Assembly: GCF_963855985.1 (NCBI RefSeq)
Contig: NC_087104.1
Location: 10,788,001-10,852,000 of the forward strand
Length of the DNA: 64,000 nucleotides
DNA from: Ostrinia nubilalis
Lineage: Eukaryota; Arthropoda; Insecta; Lepidoptera; Crambidae
Reading direction: 5' to 3'
The position numbers and the translations under genes were made by a program. Below, piece by piece: positions 26,501 to 39,333 of the stretch (position 1 is its first letter; each line of letters starts with the position of its first letter). Below the pieces are notes generated by a model that saw only the letters and a list, made by a program, of their open reading frames with translations, did not search any database and was not told where the DNA came from.

Positions 26501-26589
26501 TTAATTATTTATTCTAGACATAGGATGGGAAAGTTTTCGAGCATCTTGACGATGACCGTCATAACTGAACTTTCTAATTTTCCTTTGTC
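23508..26589. other. AT-rich intron with one MITE
   Basis: I find no gene. The only mobile element I can outline is at 23958-24103. The rest is ordinary AT-rich DNA. Confidence 0.4.
23958..24103. mobile_element. 146-bp MITE with GCCCGTATTCACA ends
   Basis: The inverted ends GCCCGTATTCACA (23958-23970) and TGTGAATACGGGC (24091-24103) enclose a non-coding interior. No convincing target duplication is visible, so the superfamily is not assigned. Confidence 0.65.
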
Positions 26590-26680
26590 ATTGTACGTCG
26601 ACAGCACGTAAGAAATATATTTTTGTTGTAAAATAACACCTATTACAAATAGAATAAGATGTCACGGTGTTTATCATTGA
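26590..26680. repeat. Dispersed repeat, copy A
   Basis: A diverged copy of the repeat also found at 34849-34940. The shared words are CAGCACGT or TGCACGT, ATTTTTGT, CTATTACAA and AAGATG followed by CAC or CAG and GTGTTTA. Its ends are not defined. Confidence 0.45.
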
Positions 26681-28987
26681 CGACGCGACGGTCGTCTGTA
26701 CGTGGTAAATAAAGAAAATTTCGATATTATTTCTAACGTCAAGTCGCTTAACTTAATAAAATTGACGTGAAAAGAACCTTCTCGTGGTTAAATGATTGTA
26801 TCTTGTTAGAAAATATCTTTAGACCAAAAATATAACTTCAATACAATTCTGAGTAATGTGTACCTACAAATCCACAAATAACATGTTTAGCTGAATGAAA
26901 AGCTATTATTAAATTGTTTTTGTAGGTCTTATTCAGTTTAATATTCTAGTGAGGTTCTATTTACACCTTAAGTCAAGGCAATAAGGTTAAAAACATCGTA
27001 GAAAACAACAATAGTATATTCTGACTGCCCCCTTTAAGGGTTTAGCGACTTTAAAACTTTCTAAATGATTAAGGTTATCTAAAAGCAATATTTATTTGTG
27101 TAACTCTATTGTTAGTTTATTTTAGTTTTGTTATTATATAAAATAAAACGTTTGAAACGTATTTTACTTTTCGTAAAAGTACGCGTATCTTTTTGATAAA
27201 AATGTACTTGACTAAGTAAATTCTTTGGTGCAAGTAGAGTACAAAAAGAGTACTTTAAACTGTAAGAAAATGTAATAATAACACGTAACAATCAAATCAA
27301 TCAGCACTACCTGTTATGACAGTAGGTATTTAACCAACCAGTATAATTAGCTCCGTAATCAATCATGCTTTAATTTGTTAACCAATTTAGTGCTATCATT
27401 GTTATCGACCTTCGAGTTCTGACAAAACGCGACTTACCGTTTTACTTACGTATTTAAACAATTTATTGCATAATATTTGCATTTTAAGATCTTACGGAGA
27501 AACTATTTTTGTCTGTATTTCCATAGCCGTGAGTTAAATTCTAATTGAGTTGACGCCGTTTCTCCATGACGATTGACGACATAACATTGTCGAGCATTTC
27601 TATCTACCATAAGTAGGTACCTACATACACACTAAAACGTCTCATTTTGAGTGATAGAATTATAAGTACCATCGATTTTTGGGACAAAATGGGTAACTAT
27701 GGAATAGCCTCGTAGTTAAATGCCGAAAAAATCGACCAAGAAAAATGTTAGTCTTCTTTAGAAAAATTGAAAAATATGACGCTCTCATTTACACATAACT
27801 ATTTGATGACTGACGTGCTCAAAAACAGCAATTTCCCATTTGACTGTACCTACATCAAAATTAGCACGTTTTTTTCATGATAAGCTATAAGCATCTGCTA
27901 AAGATTATAGCTTAATTTTAACGTGGGAAAACGACACGACCGTACTTTGTATGAGCCCCGACCGAAGATGATAACGTGAGATCGGCTTTAGGTACCTGCG
28001 TCTTTCGTTCATGACGTCATCATGACAAGTAAGTAAGAGAGACAGATTGATTTGCTAATTCATTTGTTTCGGACGTCGTCAGGGAGACGAAATGAATTTT
28101 TGACCCTCATGTGAAGTTAACTAACATGTAGGTAGTAGGTACCTACTCCAAATTGGATAAATTATTGTTCTTTAATATTATTTATTCGTTGCAATACCAT
28201 TTATCAATTTACCTAGCAATTACCAACGAAACTTACAAATTGTATAAATTATTTCTACTGTTAATTAACGATTCCCGTTAGGGGAAAATGGGCAAAAGCG
28301 AACCAGTTATTACGGAAAACGGTGTTTAGCACGAGTATCAGAGTTGATAATGTGAATTGTTCTGATAAAGATTATGATAAACAGAGGATAAACACAACAC
28401 AAGTGCGGTGTTCAAATAACACATGGAAGTGTTCGCATGTTAGTTAGGTACCTACCTACCTTCTACGCACTTAGTTACGTAGGTAGGTACCTATTTACCA
28501 ATCTAGTTTTTATTGCACGTGACAGTTAATTAATTTTGTAATCAATTTATTATTATTATGTATCGGTTAACGGTCTAGTTAGAAGGTCCCTTAAAACTTG
28601 ATAGAGTAGGTATTGTTAATTGAAATAACGGTGTGGTTGTCTATTTAGGTAATGAATTTTAAAACTCCATGATATTGGCATTGAAAAGTGACGTTACAAT
28701 GTACTACAAGATAACAAGATGATGGTATACAATTATTTATCTAATGTGTACTCATCATACATGCATGTTTGTCAAACATAACTAGAGTTGCTAGCTTTAG
28801 GATATCATAAATAATCTTATGTACCTAATGTACCTACTTACCTACCTATACCTAATTATGTATAATGATAAGAAGGTCAAATGTATAAATCTTACAACAA
28901 TACAGGTTTATATTTATGTGCTAAATACTTAACAATTATAAATACAGTTACTGCTGGTAATTATAGTAATAAAATAAAATGTCTTAC
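26681..28987. other. AT-rich intron, nothing recognised
   Basis: Contents are ordinary apart from simple GTAGGTACCTAC-type words and a 15-bp inverted pair of the same motif at 28445-28459 and 28479-28493. No exon is seen. Confidence 0.4.
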
Positions 28988-29185
28988 CGTTCCCAACTAG
29001 ATCTTTCGATGACTCGCGGTGGCAATCCAAAGGGAACACAATCCATTCAGCACTTTTTAGGGCACTATAGTTAACACTAACACTATTCGGTAGGTACTGG
29101 CACGACCTCAATGCACCATCACTAGACACACTGGCATTCCGGTAGCAATCCTCGCACGGGTCTGGCGCTCCGTCGCTCGACACAC
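28988..29185 (-). other. Candidate 198-nt leader exon on the minus strand
   Basis: A strong acceptor (CTTTGTCTATCCTTAG) precedes 29185 and a strong donor (AACG/GTAAGA) follows 28988. The interval is open in one frame (VSSDGAPDPCEDCYRN...DLVGNG) with an internal near-repeat VSSDGA. Joined to the scribbler coding exon, that frame would not match the scribbler phase, and the matching phase has a TAG nine bases before the junction. It would therefore be 5' untranslated in that mRNA. It could instead belong to another gene or be a chance pairing of splice sites. Confidence 0.4.
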
Positions 29186-29279
29186 CTAAGGATAGACAAA
29201 GGAAGTAATCAGCATACACTGCACACCAAAACATTAATTTTATACACACTGAATAGTGAATATACACAGTATACCGTCA

Positions 29280-29400
29280 GAGGGCAAGCGAGGCGATTAC
29301 AAATAAACGCGCGTCGCAAGTGCACGCCACACGAATACTGACTCGCTCGAGTCGAGTCGCTCACCGCGGGCGAGCGGTTACACAGCCGGGCCCGGTGCGG
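29280..29400 (-). promoter_or_regulatory. CpG-rich patch, candidate alternative promoter
   Basis: A short GC-rich segment lies just upstream, on the minus strand, of the candidate leader exon. It contains a possible donor GCG/GTGAGC at 29365/29364. No TATA box is evident. The location next to two good splice sites suggests an alternative first exon of the minus-strand gene. Confidence 0.3.
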
Positions 29401-32211
29401 AATTCAAATCGTGATGTTCTACGCGTAACAAAATCATTTTACGCTTCACTAAGTGGAAGAGTAAAGTGTAAAATTATACGCAAATAGTCAACTTATTTAC
29501 ACACAAGTCACAACCACAACCCGTTGCTGACAGAGAAGATAACTTTTTACCGAAGTGCACGGCGTAGTTGATGTGGGACTTGTTTGTTATTTATCTCGAT
29601 CGCAACTCACTTGAGTGAATACAACAGGCGGCTGTCGATACTCGAAACGAACGCGAGAAACCGGCAAGTTTTCCCAGTACGAAATGAATAGGACGTCTCT
29701 CGACGTTATATCAACGGTACTAAAGATAGAAAGAGAAGCACGCCGGTGCAACGTGGCTAACGCGAGGAGGCGCGGGAATCGTAGTAAGGGGAAAGGGACC
29801 CGGCTGGAACATGGCTTCCAAAATATTACACAAACATTTATGCATGAAGGGATAACAAAATGGTACCGCTGTTATTCCGGTCTGATTGAAGATTTATTCA
29901 TATTGTAATATTTATAATGATGGATCATCATCCAATGCGGACAGACTTAATTGACAAATTTTATTGAATACGCTATAATGAGGCCGCGTGGTCGCTCGTG
30001 AGCGCGGCAGGCGGCGATAAAACCAATTTTCCTTCGATGTGTGCGTGCGTTCAAGAAAACATGTGAGATAATAAAAAGTTATGTTTGAACGTTGGACTCG
30101 TAAAGTTTATTTGTGTAATACATTCTTTAAACAAACGGATAATTACAAAGCGTTTTATTGCTCAGCTATCGGCTACAGTGCTCGTTGGGATAAAATAAAT
30201 TATTGTAATTGATGCCTTTAAATGAATAAAAATACGAGCTACTATTTTATCTTTTTTATATTACTTTAACAATCGCACTGCTTATTATCAAAAAGATTTG
30301 ACTGAGAAAATTATTCGTGATAAATGGTTTATTTTAATTTTCAGGCGCTTAGATTAGAAAGAGCAATTTAAAAAGATTGGGATGGGTCTGTGGACTAGGC
30401 AGATCTTTAAAACGAATATCTCACTGAAGACGGCTGCTTTTGTGTTACAAATGACAAAGAGATCTCTCCAGACCGAAAGAAATTTAACAGAGCGTCTGCT
30501 GTGTGACCAGTTGATGGCATTTTGCTTTACAAACAAATTACGGTAAACTGATAGTAATGGTGTAACGGAATTGGAACACAACAAATTGAATAATATTTAT
30601 CTCTGAAAGTACCTAATCAACAAACGAATTATCTTCATCTTATTTAATACGAATAAATATTAAGATTTGTTCACGACATTTCCACCTTAAACCTTCGAAT
30701 AGCCGAAGAAAAGGAAATATTTTCAATATAAACCAGTACCGATGTGATCCGGATTGTGGGGTGCAGATATTTCTCAATTCTTTTGTCAGCTCCGCTCTTT
30801 GTTGTTTGAGTTATGTAGCTGCGGAGTTACGGAGACTTGGTGAATAATAAAAAACTGATTAGTAAGTGAGCTCATTTTTGAGCTGATACTATCGAAATAT
30901 CTGCCAATGAAAGATATTTTGTACACTTTTTAAACATTCAGGATTTTCGAGACATCATAGCCAGATACTAGATGCCAGACCTTTACAAATGGACAATAAA
31001 CTGCCTCAAGTTACAAACGCAAGAAACAGGCATGAAGGCGAATGCTTTTACATAATAAAATCAAATTATCTATCTGAGGCTGAGGGCTACATAACCTACT
31101 CTCTAAATGGTTTACAAAACAATACCTACTGAAACCTACCACGGCAATTTGCTATCAATTAGAAGAAATGCCTGCGGATGCGGACAACTTACTTTCTCAA
31201 CCAAATAATCGATTCGTCGTCCAAAACTTCCATTGACATTGTAATCTAACCGTGAACGAGACAGGGAGTCGAGACCGAGCCCCGAAACGTCAGCTGGCTT
31301 TCCGAGAACAAACCTTATGAGCCGAAGCCTTGCCTTTACACGAGCCCCACACAATGCACACAATGGAGCGTAAGAGATACCGGAAACTATAATCGACATG
31401 GGCTTACTTTTAAACGCTTACGCATTGTCGCAGTCACATCCTTTTCCCCAAGCCTCAAATCGTATAAACCTGTCCTCGAAACTCGTAAATATTCGTTGTC
31501 AACTCCCGCTTTAAAATCCAGTTGGAACCGTACAACATTAAATTACCTTGTGTTTTGAAATACCTTCGACTATTGTTACACTGACGGCGGTATTATATTA
31601 CGGTTCGTATGCGTTACGTCGGCGTTATTCATCGGAACGTGTGATTGTTTATTTAAACCGATTCTATTTCGATTCGAACGGCGGTCGTGCCTTTGTGTGG
31701 TGTTTTTTGGTAGTTATTTTCGTCGTTACTCGAGCACACATTGTTAATCATCGGAGCGACAGCAATTTGTACCCGATAACCACAACTGCAACGCGACACC
31801 GCACTCGATCGGCCCACTCGCCTCTAAAGTGATTGATGGCGCGGTGTCAATTTCGCGTTATCGCCGACACCCCGATCCCGATGAGATTGTTGCATAAATT
31901 TACATTCAGATAAACTTGCGATCGCTGCCATACTTAATAAATAAATAACACAAACGCACGGTGTCAACTTGCAAAATTTGTTGCCCTTCTTCCTTTTATC
32001 CTTGGCGAAGCGATAAACCTTTTTTTTCTTTAATAGCCTTGTTTTTGTTATTATAATAAATTGCGTCCACTTCGACTAGCTAAGGTTTTAATCGCTTAAG
32101 ACGATATTTAATGTATGGTAATTCGATTCATCAACTTTTATATTAATCTGCTAAGTCTACACACCTCATTAATATTTATGAGTCGCGATTCACGTTCAGA
32201 TAAATATGTAT
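29401..32211. other. Intron, nothing recognised
   Basis: GC-richer patches occur near 29560-29800 and 31240-31370. Short frames (29615-29908 and 31548-31832, plus strand) have no recognised domain and no clear splice context. Confidence 0.4.
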
Positions 32212-32219
32212 ATTACAAG

Positions 32220-32654
32220 CAGCGTTGCCAGTTTTTTTTTTCGCCAAGTCGGGACTTTGGTACTTTTTGAGTGAAAATAGCGGGATTCTTCCGTCAGAAG
32301 CGGGACATAGTAAAAAAACGTATATAATCAAAGGTTTTCAAATATTTATCTTTTTATTTGACTCAAAATTACGTTTACGTGACAATAGATAGCAAAAGTA
32401 GCCATAGAAAATGTATTTTAACAAAAAAATATTATTTTAAATCAGATTTACTCTATCGTTAAATTCGTCTTTACAATAAAAAAAGAAAAAAAATAAAGTT
32501 TTATTCTTTAGAATAATATGGCGTTTCAAACAATAGTCTGGTGAAGTGAGTGTCTCTCTCCGAAAAGCGGGACCGAGCCTGTCTCGCGCGGGACATTTAA
32601 ATTTGAGTTGAAAATCGGGACGTCCCGCCAAAATCGGGACGTCTGGCAACGCTG
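32220..32654. mobile_element. hAT-like MITE, 435 bp, with 8-bp duplication
   Basis: The inverted ends are CAGCGTTGCCAG and its complement, flanked by the exact duplication ATTACAAG (32212-32219 and 32655-32662). The subterminal regions contain repeated CGGGAC words. There is no transposase frame. The ends and duplication length indicate a non-autonomous hAT element. Confidence 0.9.
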
Positions 32655-32662
32655 ATTACAAG

Positions 32663-34848
32663 AAATAATACGCGCGCGTGGGATAAGCGATTGAATAAAC
32701 AAAAGCGGCTGCGATAGTTATCAAATTTATGTCTTATTTTAATTCACAATAGATTCAAGACTAAACGATGAGGTCGGTGAAAAATAAAATTGTATTGACC
32801 ACTTTGTAGGTTGGGCATTCAGTGCAAAGTACATGTCCACGTTTGTGTATAAAATTGTCCCAAACGAAAGTACTGTTAGCGAGGCGTGTGACGAATTATT
32901 AACGCCTCGAACAATTTGGACAATACACCGAACAGCTTTCTACGACCCTCCATCAGCGCTCCCCACAAACCGTTCTCAACACTCAATACATTTATTTCCC
33001 TTGAAGTGGCCAAATTCCCTTGCCTTGACTAAACAAAATGACAAAACGCTTATTTTAGTTCCAGTTGAGCGGTGAGCAAATAAAGTCGCTATACATATTT
33101 TTCTTGCTCTACGTACCTACTTGCAAAACGAAACATATTTACGTCACAGTTGCGGTTGAAAGCGTGTTATTTATTTAAGTAGTTATATTAATAAACAAAC
33201 ACGTTCGAAACTATGTCTAATAATACCCGCATGTGAAATAGTTCAAATTATTAATTTGCTTTCAATTATACGTCATAAATGTTAGCAGAATCAGAAAGCA
33301 TTAATAAATTACTATAAATTGATTGAATTTCGCAACTAGCGCACGCAAAACAAATTGTGTGCCAATTTACCCCACTCTACTTTAATTAACCTGAATATAG
33401 TAGACAATTTAGCGCAATTAATATTTACGTCTCATAAAGGATTAAATCATTTGTAAATTGGATACATATTACTTCTTTTAGAAAAAAATATTCAAAAATA
33501 TTAGTTGGGCATTTCGTCGTATGGAGCTATTATTAAGAATCTGCTGGTTGTAGTCTATAACAAAATACAGATTAATTAAAAATGTTGCAGAGCAAGTTTA
33601 CACAAGCAGACAACATTTGAAAGACTTCAAAGTTTGATTAAAAAAAGCGTTTAAAGTTTGTAGAAAACGGTCCCAATGAAACCGACCCGTCTGTGAAATT
33701 CCCGCCACTTTTTCGGCATTCTCCAAGCATAACAATATTTCGCCGTCCGTTAGATTGCGTTGTAGCAGTCGCTAGACGTCGCCGATAAAAATCCCTCGCG
33801 GGCTAACTCCGCTTTTTGAGCTATTTCAGCTATTTCTATGTATACTTGGCGATGAAAGGGTTAACAGTTTTCCAACTTCATATTTTACATTATTAAACGT
33901 CTCAACAATTAAATACTTAAGTCCTGTCATCTCAATGTTATTTTAGTAAAGTTCAAATTTATTCCGAATAGTTTCTTTGTTCAACAAAAGCCTTCAAAAC
34001 CAACTTGCCTAAAACACCGGGACTGCTCCCATTTTCATCGGTAATTTATTTACGTAAATCAAAAGCTTATTACGATCGAGGAAAAATTGAGGCAGAATTT
34101 CTAGCTCAATAAAATGATCGCGGCAACCCACCCTCGCTTCGCCCGCTTTCGCAGGCACTTTTGATCTTTCTTTTGATACAACATAAATATTTTTTGCCTC
34201 AGAGGCGGAATCCATTTTGTGTGAAATGAAATACGGGCGCACGTTAGCTGCTTTATACGGCCCTCTCTACGATTTGAAACTGAATAATCACAGATTCTAT
34301 TAGACTGGCTCCACCTTAATCCAATTTTATTTATGTGAGTGGTTCTTTAAGTTTTTATGGCAGTAATTTGTGGCGCGTTTTATTGTTAGATAATGGGGAA
34401 ATTATGGTGAAAAATATCTGAGCGGTTTGTGTTACGGTGTCTGCGATAATAATGGACAGTGTGAGATTTAAACCCACGCAAAAGTACGATCTGTATTTGG
34501 AACGGATTCATTCATCTTCAATGTCTTTAAAGGTTTTAGATTTCAAAATTAGACAGAGAAATAAATGAGGCTCTATTACAGAATTTTTAATTAAAATGTT
34601 AGTCTCTTCGACCTCAGAGACTATGTTGATGATATTATGGATTTTGCAGACGCATCGATGAATCCTAAAAGAACATAATTAATCCTGCTGATTGTCTTGT
34701 TCTTTTAGGATTATTCACCTAGCTATTATAGGTGCTCTAAGTTTCCAACTCTATCGTATTGTACTTCAAACATGCGCTAACTCATGTTTAAAGTAAAGTA
34801 AGTACTAACGATCTTCCCATAAAGTTTCGCCTACATAATGCTAGTAAG
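32663..34848. other. Intron with a short hairpin
   Basis: No gene is supported. A 15-bp perfect inverted pair (AATCCTAAAAGAACA at 34661-34675 and its complement at 34698-34712) surrounds a 22-nt loop. Confidence 0.4.
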
Positions 34849-34940
34849 TACAGTCGGCTGCACGTCAGGCTACACTACACATTTTTGTAGCAAACTCGCC
34901 CCTATTACAAGTAGGTAAGATGCCACAGTGTTTACCTTGG
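34849..34940. repeat. Dispersed repeat, copy B
   Basis: This is the clearest copy of a repeat with blocks GCACGTCAGGCTACACTACA, AATAGGGGCGA (read on the minus strand) and CCACAGTGTTTACC. Related copies are at 26590-26680 and, as a tandem pair, at 60657-60840. The repeat has no recognisable coding content. Confidence 0.5.
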
Positions 34941-37833
34941 AAGTGCCGTCATTCGTGCCTCTATCGCTTGAAGCCGCGAGCCGCGACTTAGTAGAAAACC
35001 GTCTTTCCGCTGACTGGAGAGTTGAAGAATATTTTAATAAGAACATTGGTATCGTTTCTTTTTTACTGTATAAATGGTTTTGCTTAAAGTGTTTTGCCTA
35101 ATAATATTATGTAGAGCCCGGTTACAAACAATACTACAGAATAAATACTAGTGACAAATAGTGACAATACTCTTAAACGACGATAATTTTAAGCACATTA
35201 ATACCTAGGTACATATAACTTGAACAAACATCAGCTTTTTGAAATAAAAAAAATATCTAGTTACATTTATTTCGAAAACTCTCCAATGTATATTTTACTG
35301 CCACAGCCAATATTAAAGTGGTAAGCGGGAGATTAATATCAAATATAGGAAACCTGATCAAACAAACAACAATCAATCTTTCATTTATAATAATGGGCCT
35401 CCCAGTTACCGTCTCTAAAACCTCAAGTAATTTCAAAGGAAACCTAACACTTGATACCGACCTTACATTACATTACTTGTAACTTCTTGTAAGTGCGCCC
35501 ACGCTTGTCGAAAACACCACAGACAATATTATTAGGCATAATAGTTATTTAATCTCATTTGTGTATTGTATGTCATAGCTTTATTATGCCCGTAAATTAT
35601 AATGGGAATTTGGTATGGCTGCAAAACTGTGTTTAACACCTATGCACCTGTCAACTGCAGTTTATTAACTTTTTTCTACAGAATTTGCATGGTGGTATTA
35701 AGACATGAACGACGTGTCATGTCGCCACTGATGTCTGCTATTGTTACTCAGTAGTTCTAAGATATAATATTTACAGACTTCATGTGAAATATCTAGACTC
35801 AATTGAGTATAATTTTAATTAATTGGGTTATAAATTACGATTAAACATACAGTATAACCTATTTAATACGTAACGAAAGAACCCAGATAACTAGCACAAA
35901 ATGTATCTGCGAAGAGTAAAAATAAAATAAGAAACTGGCTCACATATTTTGATGTGTCTAACCTTGCCTTTTCCATTTCAATGAGATTAGATAGGCTTCA
36001 CAAAGGGACTGACGTCATTTTTATCTTCCATTCCATTCTCTGTTTTACTTTGTAATAAAATATCCAGTCCCTTGCATGCTTTACCTATTCGTTTACACTT
36101 TAGAGCAGTTGTAAAATAAATGGCTGCATAAAATATCTCGTCGTATGATGGTAATGCATCCTTGATAGCAGAAATATTTACGAGTAGAGTTACAATGTTT
36201 TTATTAAATGGTAATAAACAATTCTTTAGTTTACTTACAAAACCGGTAATATCATCAAAATTTCCGGTTTTTCAGTGACCTGACAACCCTAAATGTAGGT
36301 GTTTCAATTTGAGCCAATCTACTGAACTAATGAACATAAATGTCAGCCGTAATGTATTTCTGACTCAACAATACGTCCCAAACTACAATTGAGTCGAAAT
36401 TAATGTTTTCTTGCTCGTGATGGACGAGTTTTTGGCATTTTGTATTGAACAAAAGTTGGTTCACTCGTAACAAGTTTTCTAACGGTAAGTTAGTTTCAAA
36501 AGCACGCCTTTAACGATCTCCAACTTTGCATAACGCCAGTGCCATTAGAAAAGGTAAAAGTTTTAAGGAGCTAATTAAGTATCGGAGAGAGCTCATTGCG
36601 AGTCCGTGGCAGCTGCGAAGCGATCGTTCCTGGACGTTTATGAGTCCAGCTTGACAGTTTTAAGTTTAACAGACAACGGTAAGTTAACACAAGCATCTAA
36701 ATGTTGTTGACTGTAGCTCTATCTTTTTCCAAACAGCTCTAGCTGTGTCAAGCTTGTGCTTCACCTGACCATCCGTCGTACGGAGCACGTTCATCGCGGA
36801 ACAAAACCAATTTGTGTTCGCACGAAGTGGCTTCGTACGTGCATTGCGTCTTAGGTGTTTATTACCGCTCTCTACTCATGTTAATACCTACACGTTCTAG
36901 CCCGGCGGTTGGCGCACGACCCTTCTGGAGTCCTGAGCCTGAGGTCACTCGATAACACTTTCCTAATCTCGAATACTCGACACTTACACGTGGCTCGCAT
37001 CAGCTCTGCGTCGGCGGCCTAATTATTTAGTTTAGAGCCGAAACTCGAGCACACGAGCCCGCCCCGAGTCGTTAGCATTAGCACGGCTATGACAAAGCCG
37101 CATTTCGATTAAGTAGGCAGTTATGAATACTCGGATAGTTGGAAACCAAGTAACATTGGCGGAAATCCAACGTCATTTACAATTCTGATTTAGTATACTG
37201 CATGAGCAATTTAAAAAGTTATTCCAAGTTTTGCGGTTAGGAATTCGTATTTTATTTGCTTAACTAGTGCATAAATACAGAGAGTGGAGTTTTGTTTGAC
37301 AAACGTATCGCTGGGAGTGATAAATGAAACTGAAATGAGTCACATAAGCGCAATAAAAGCGTTTCCCAGGGCATGTCGTCGGTTCGCTGAAGTGACTCTA
37401 CGTTATTGGCGTGGGCCCAAAAACACGCTCATCATAATCACGCGACACAAACATCGTTTACCAACAAATTTACTGTGTGTAGTGGCAAATGTCCTCGCGA
37501 CTAGCTCTACATAAGAGTAATTTGGCGGATAACGCGTAGTGTTCGAGATGAAAGCTCTTCTGTTACTAAAGGACAATGTTCGTTCTCCATACATTGTTCG
37601 CCTAAGAACCAACAATTTTGACATATTACTACCCGAAAGCGAAATAATACGATTCTGTGTGTAAGAACAATGATTCCTGATGGACACTTGCCATAAAATT
37701 AATGATTAAGAATATTAAATCACAGCGATTTTATAATATGTCGTTTATGACAACATGGCGGCTAAATCACATTGATTGTATTGTGTGAATGTATGAACAC
37801 CGATTCGTGAAAAATGATTTGTATTGTCGTCAC
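34941..37833. other. Intron, nothing recognised
   Basis: GC-richer DNA lies at about 36590-37080, with no recognised exon. The rest is AT-rich background. Confidence 0.4.
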
Positions 37834-38161
37834 GCCGAGTCACAGCCAAATAGTATAAAATAATAGAACAAGTTTTAGAAATACAACTCGGCATTCCACT
37901 TTTATAATATGCCCACATATTGCACGTAAATAAACAACATGAATCATAGGTTGTTTCCACCCTTGTCATCTGACACATGAACTAAACTCCTATTGTATTA
38001 TAGATATCGAAGCCGAATCGTATATAATAATAGAATGGGTATTGGAAATCACTCGGGGTTCCACTTTTATAAAATACCTACATACCTATTGCATAAAAAT
38101 AACACGAATCATGGGTTTTCTTTTCACCATTTACATCTGACACGAGATAACAAACTCCTAT
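37834..38161. repeat. Diverged tandem duplication, unit about 165 bp
   Basis: Unit 1 (about 37834-37994) and unit 2 (about 38011-38161) share, in order, ATAATAGAA, TTCCACTTTTATAA, CACATATTGCA or TACCTATTGCA, AATCAT, CATCTGACAC and AAACTCCTAT. The units differ by many substitutions and small indels, so the duplication is old. Confidence 0.65.
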
Positions 38162-39002
38162 CTCCATGGCTACCATCGTAGTCTATGCCAAAGACTACAA
38201 TATTAAAAGCAAAAAGCAAGAAGTTTCAAACCTTAGCGGCTACAGTAACCCCTGGGCCACATACATCGTGATAACATTCGGTCGACACCGGAACGAAGTC
38301 TTGCGTTTATGCAAAAAAGCACCGTATTCTAATGCGTCTATATCACGTTCAACCGGGGTTTTAATTCGACTAAAGTCCTGACTAAAGACTGGAAGAAAAT
38401 ACGCCGCATTGTATGAGCACTTCGTGTTCGTTAAAGCGGCTTCAGATCTAGAGCCTACATAACGATTTCTTTCCAATAATCTCCGCAAGTAGCGCTGCAT
38501 GATCTTTACAACAAAAACGCCAATAGTTATTAAGGTGCCAAAATTATAATATTATGATTACTTTGGCACGGTATTATACACGTTCGAAGATTTGTCATTT
38601 TCATACATTTATTATTTTCTTAAAGTGCTGGAAAAAAATAGTTTCTAGCTGTCCCAGCAACTTCGTCAAACTTCGTCAAGAAAAGTTGTCTTGTCTTATC
38701 TTTAAAATCGTAATATTAATTTCTGAACATATCCTGTTTGACACCTAATAATATTATTTGATATAGCTGGCTCGGCGAAATTCGGCAAATTAATTTTGAC
38801 ATTGCGGAAAATGACTTTTGATAGGCTTATCATAGAATTCGGCGGGGATATCCTCGCGAGGAAGTTCGAAAAATGGCGGAACAAGATCTTATAATAATGC
38901 AAGGCCGAAGCTGTAACGCGCGTGCTCCTACGTGTAATCTGGCGAGTACCTATACAATAAATAGTAATGTCTGGTAAATTGTGGTAATACGCATCGCAAT
39001 AA
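38162..39002. other. Intron, nothing recognised
   Basis: There are only short chance reading frames; no repeat or RNA gene was identified. Confidence 0.4.
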
Positions 39003-39015
39003 CGTCTATGTCTAT

Positions 39016-39253
39016 TGTTCGTTCGTTCGTTTCAGCCGAAAAGACGTCCACTGCTGGACAAAGGCCTCCCCCAAGGATTTCCACGAAGACCGATCCTGCG
39101 CCGCTTGCATCCAGGCACCTCCCGCGACCTTCACCAGATCGTCGGTCCACCTAGTGGGAGGCCTGCCCACGCTACGTCTTCCGGCTCGTGGTCGCTACTC
39201 AAGAACTTTCCTGCCCCAGCGGCCATCAGCTCTACGAGCTATGTGCCCCGCCC
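39016..39253 (-). mobile_element. RTE-like LINE 3' end, 5'-truncated
   Basis: Read on the minus strand this is the C-terminus of an RTE-clade reverse transcriptase: GRWGRKVLEWRPR, SVGRPPTRWTDDL, then GEAFVQQWTSF near the end. It is followed by a (CGAA)n tail. A perfect 13-bp duplication, CGTCTATGTCTAT, flanks it (39003-39015 and 39254-39266). The frame appears intact over the fragment but lacks all catalytic parts, so it cannot move by itself. Confidence 0.8.
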
Positions 39254-39333
39254 CGTCTATGTCTATACGCGCTACGATTACAGGGTATCATTTTGCATAG
39301 TCGCAAGACTTCAATCCGCTGCTGTCAAATCAA

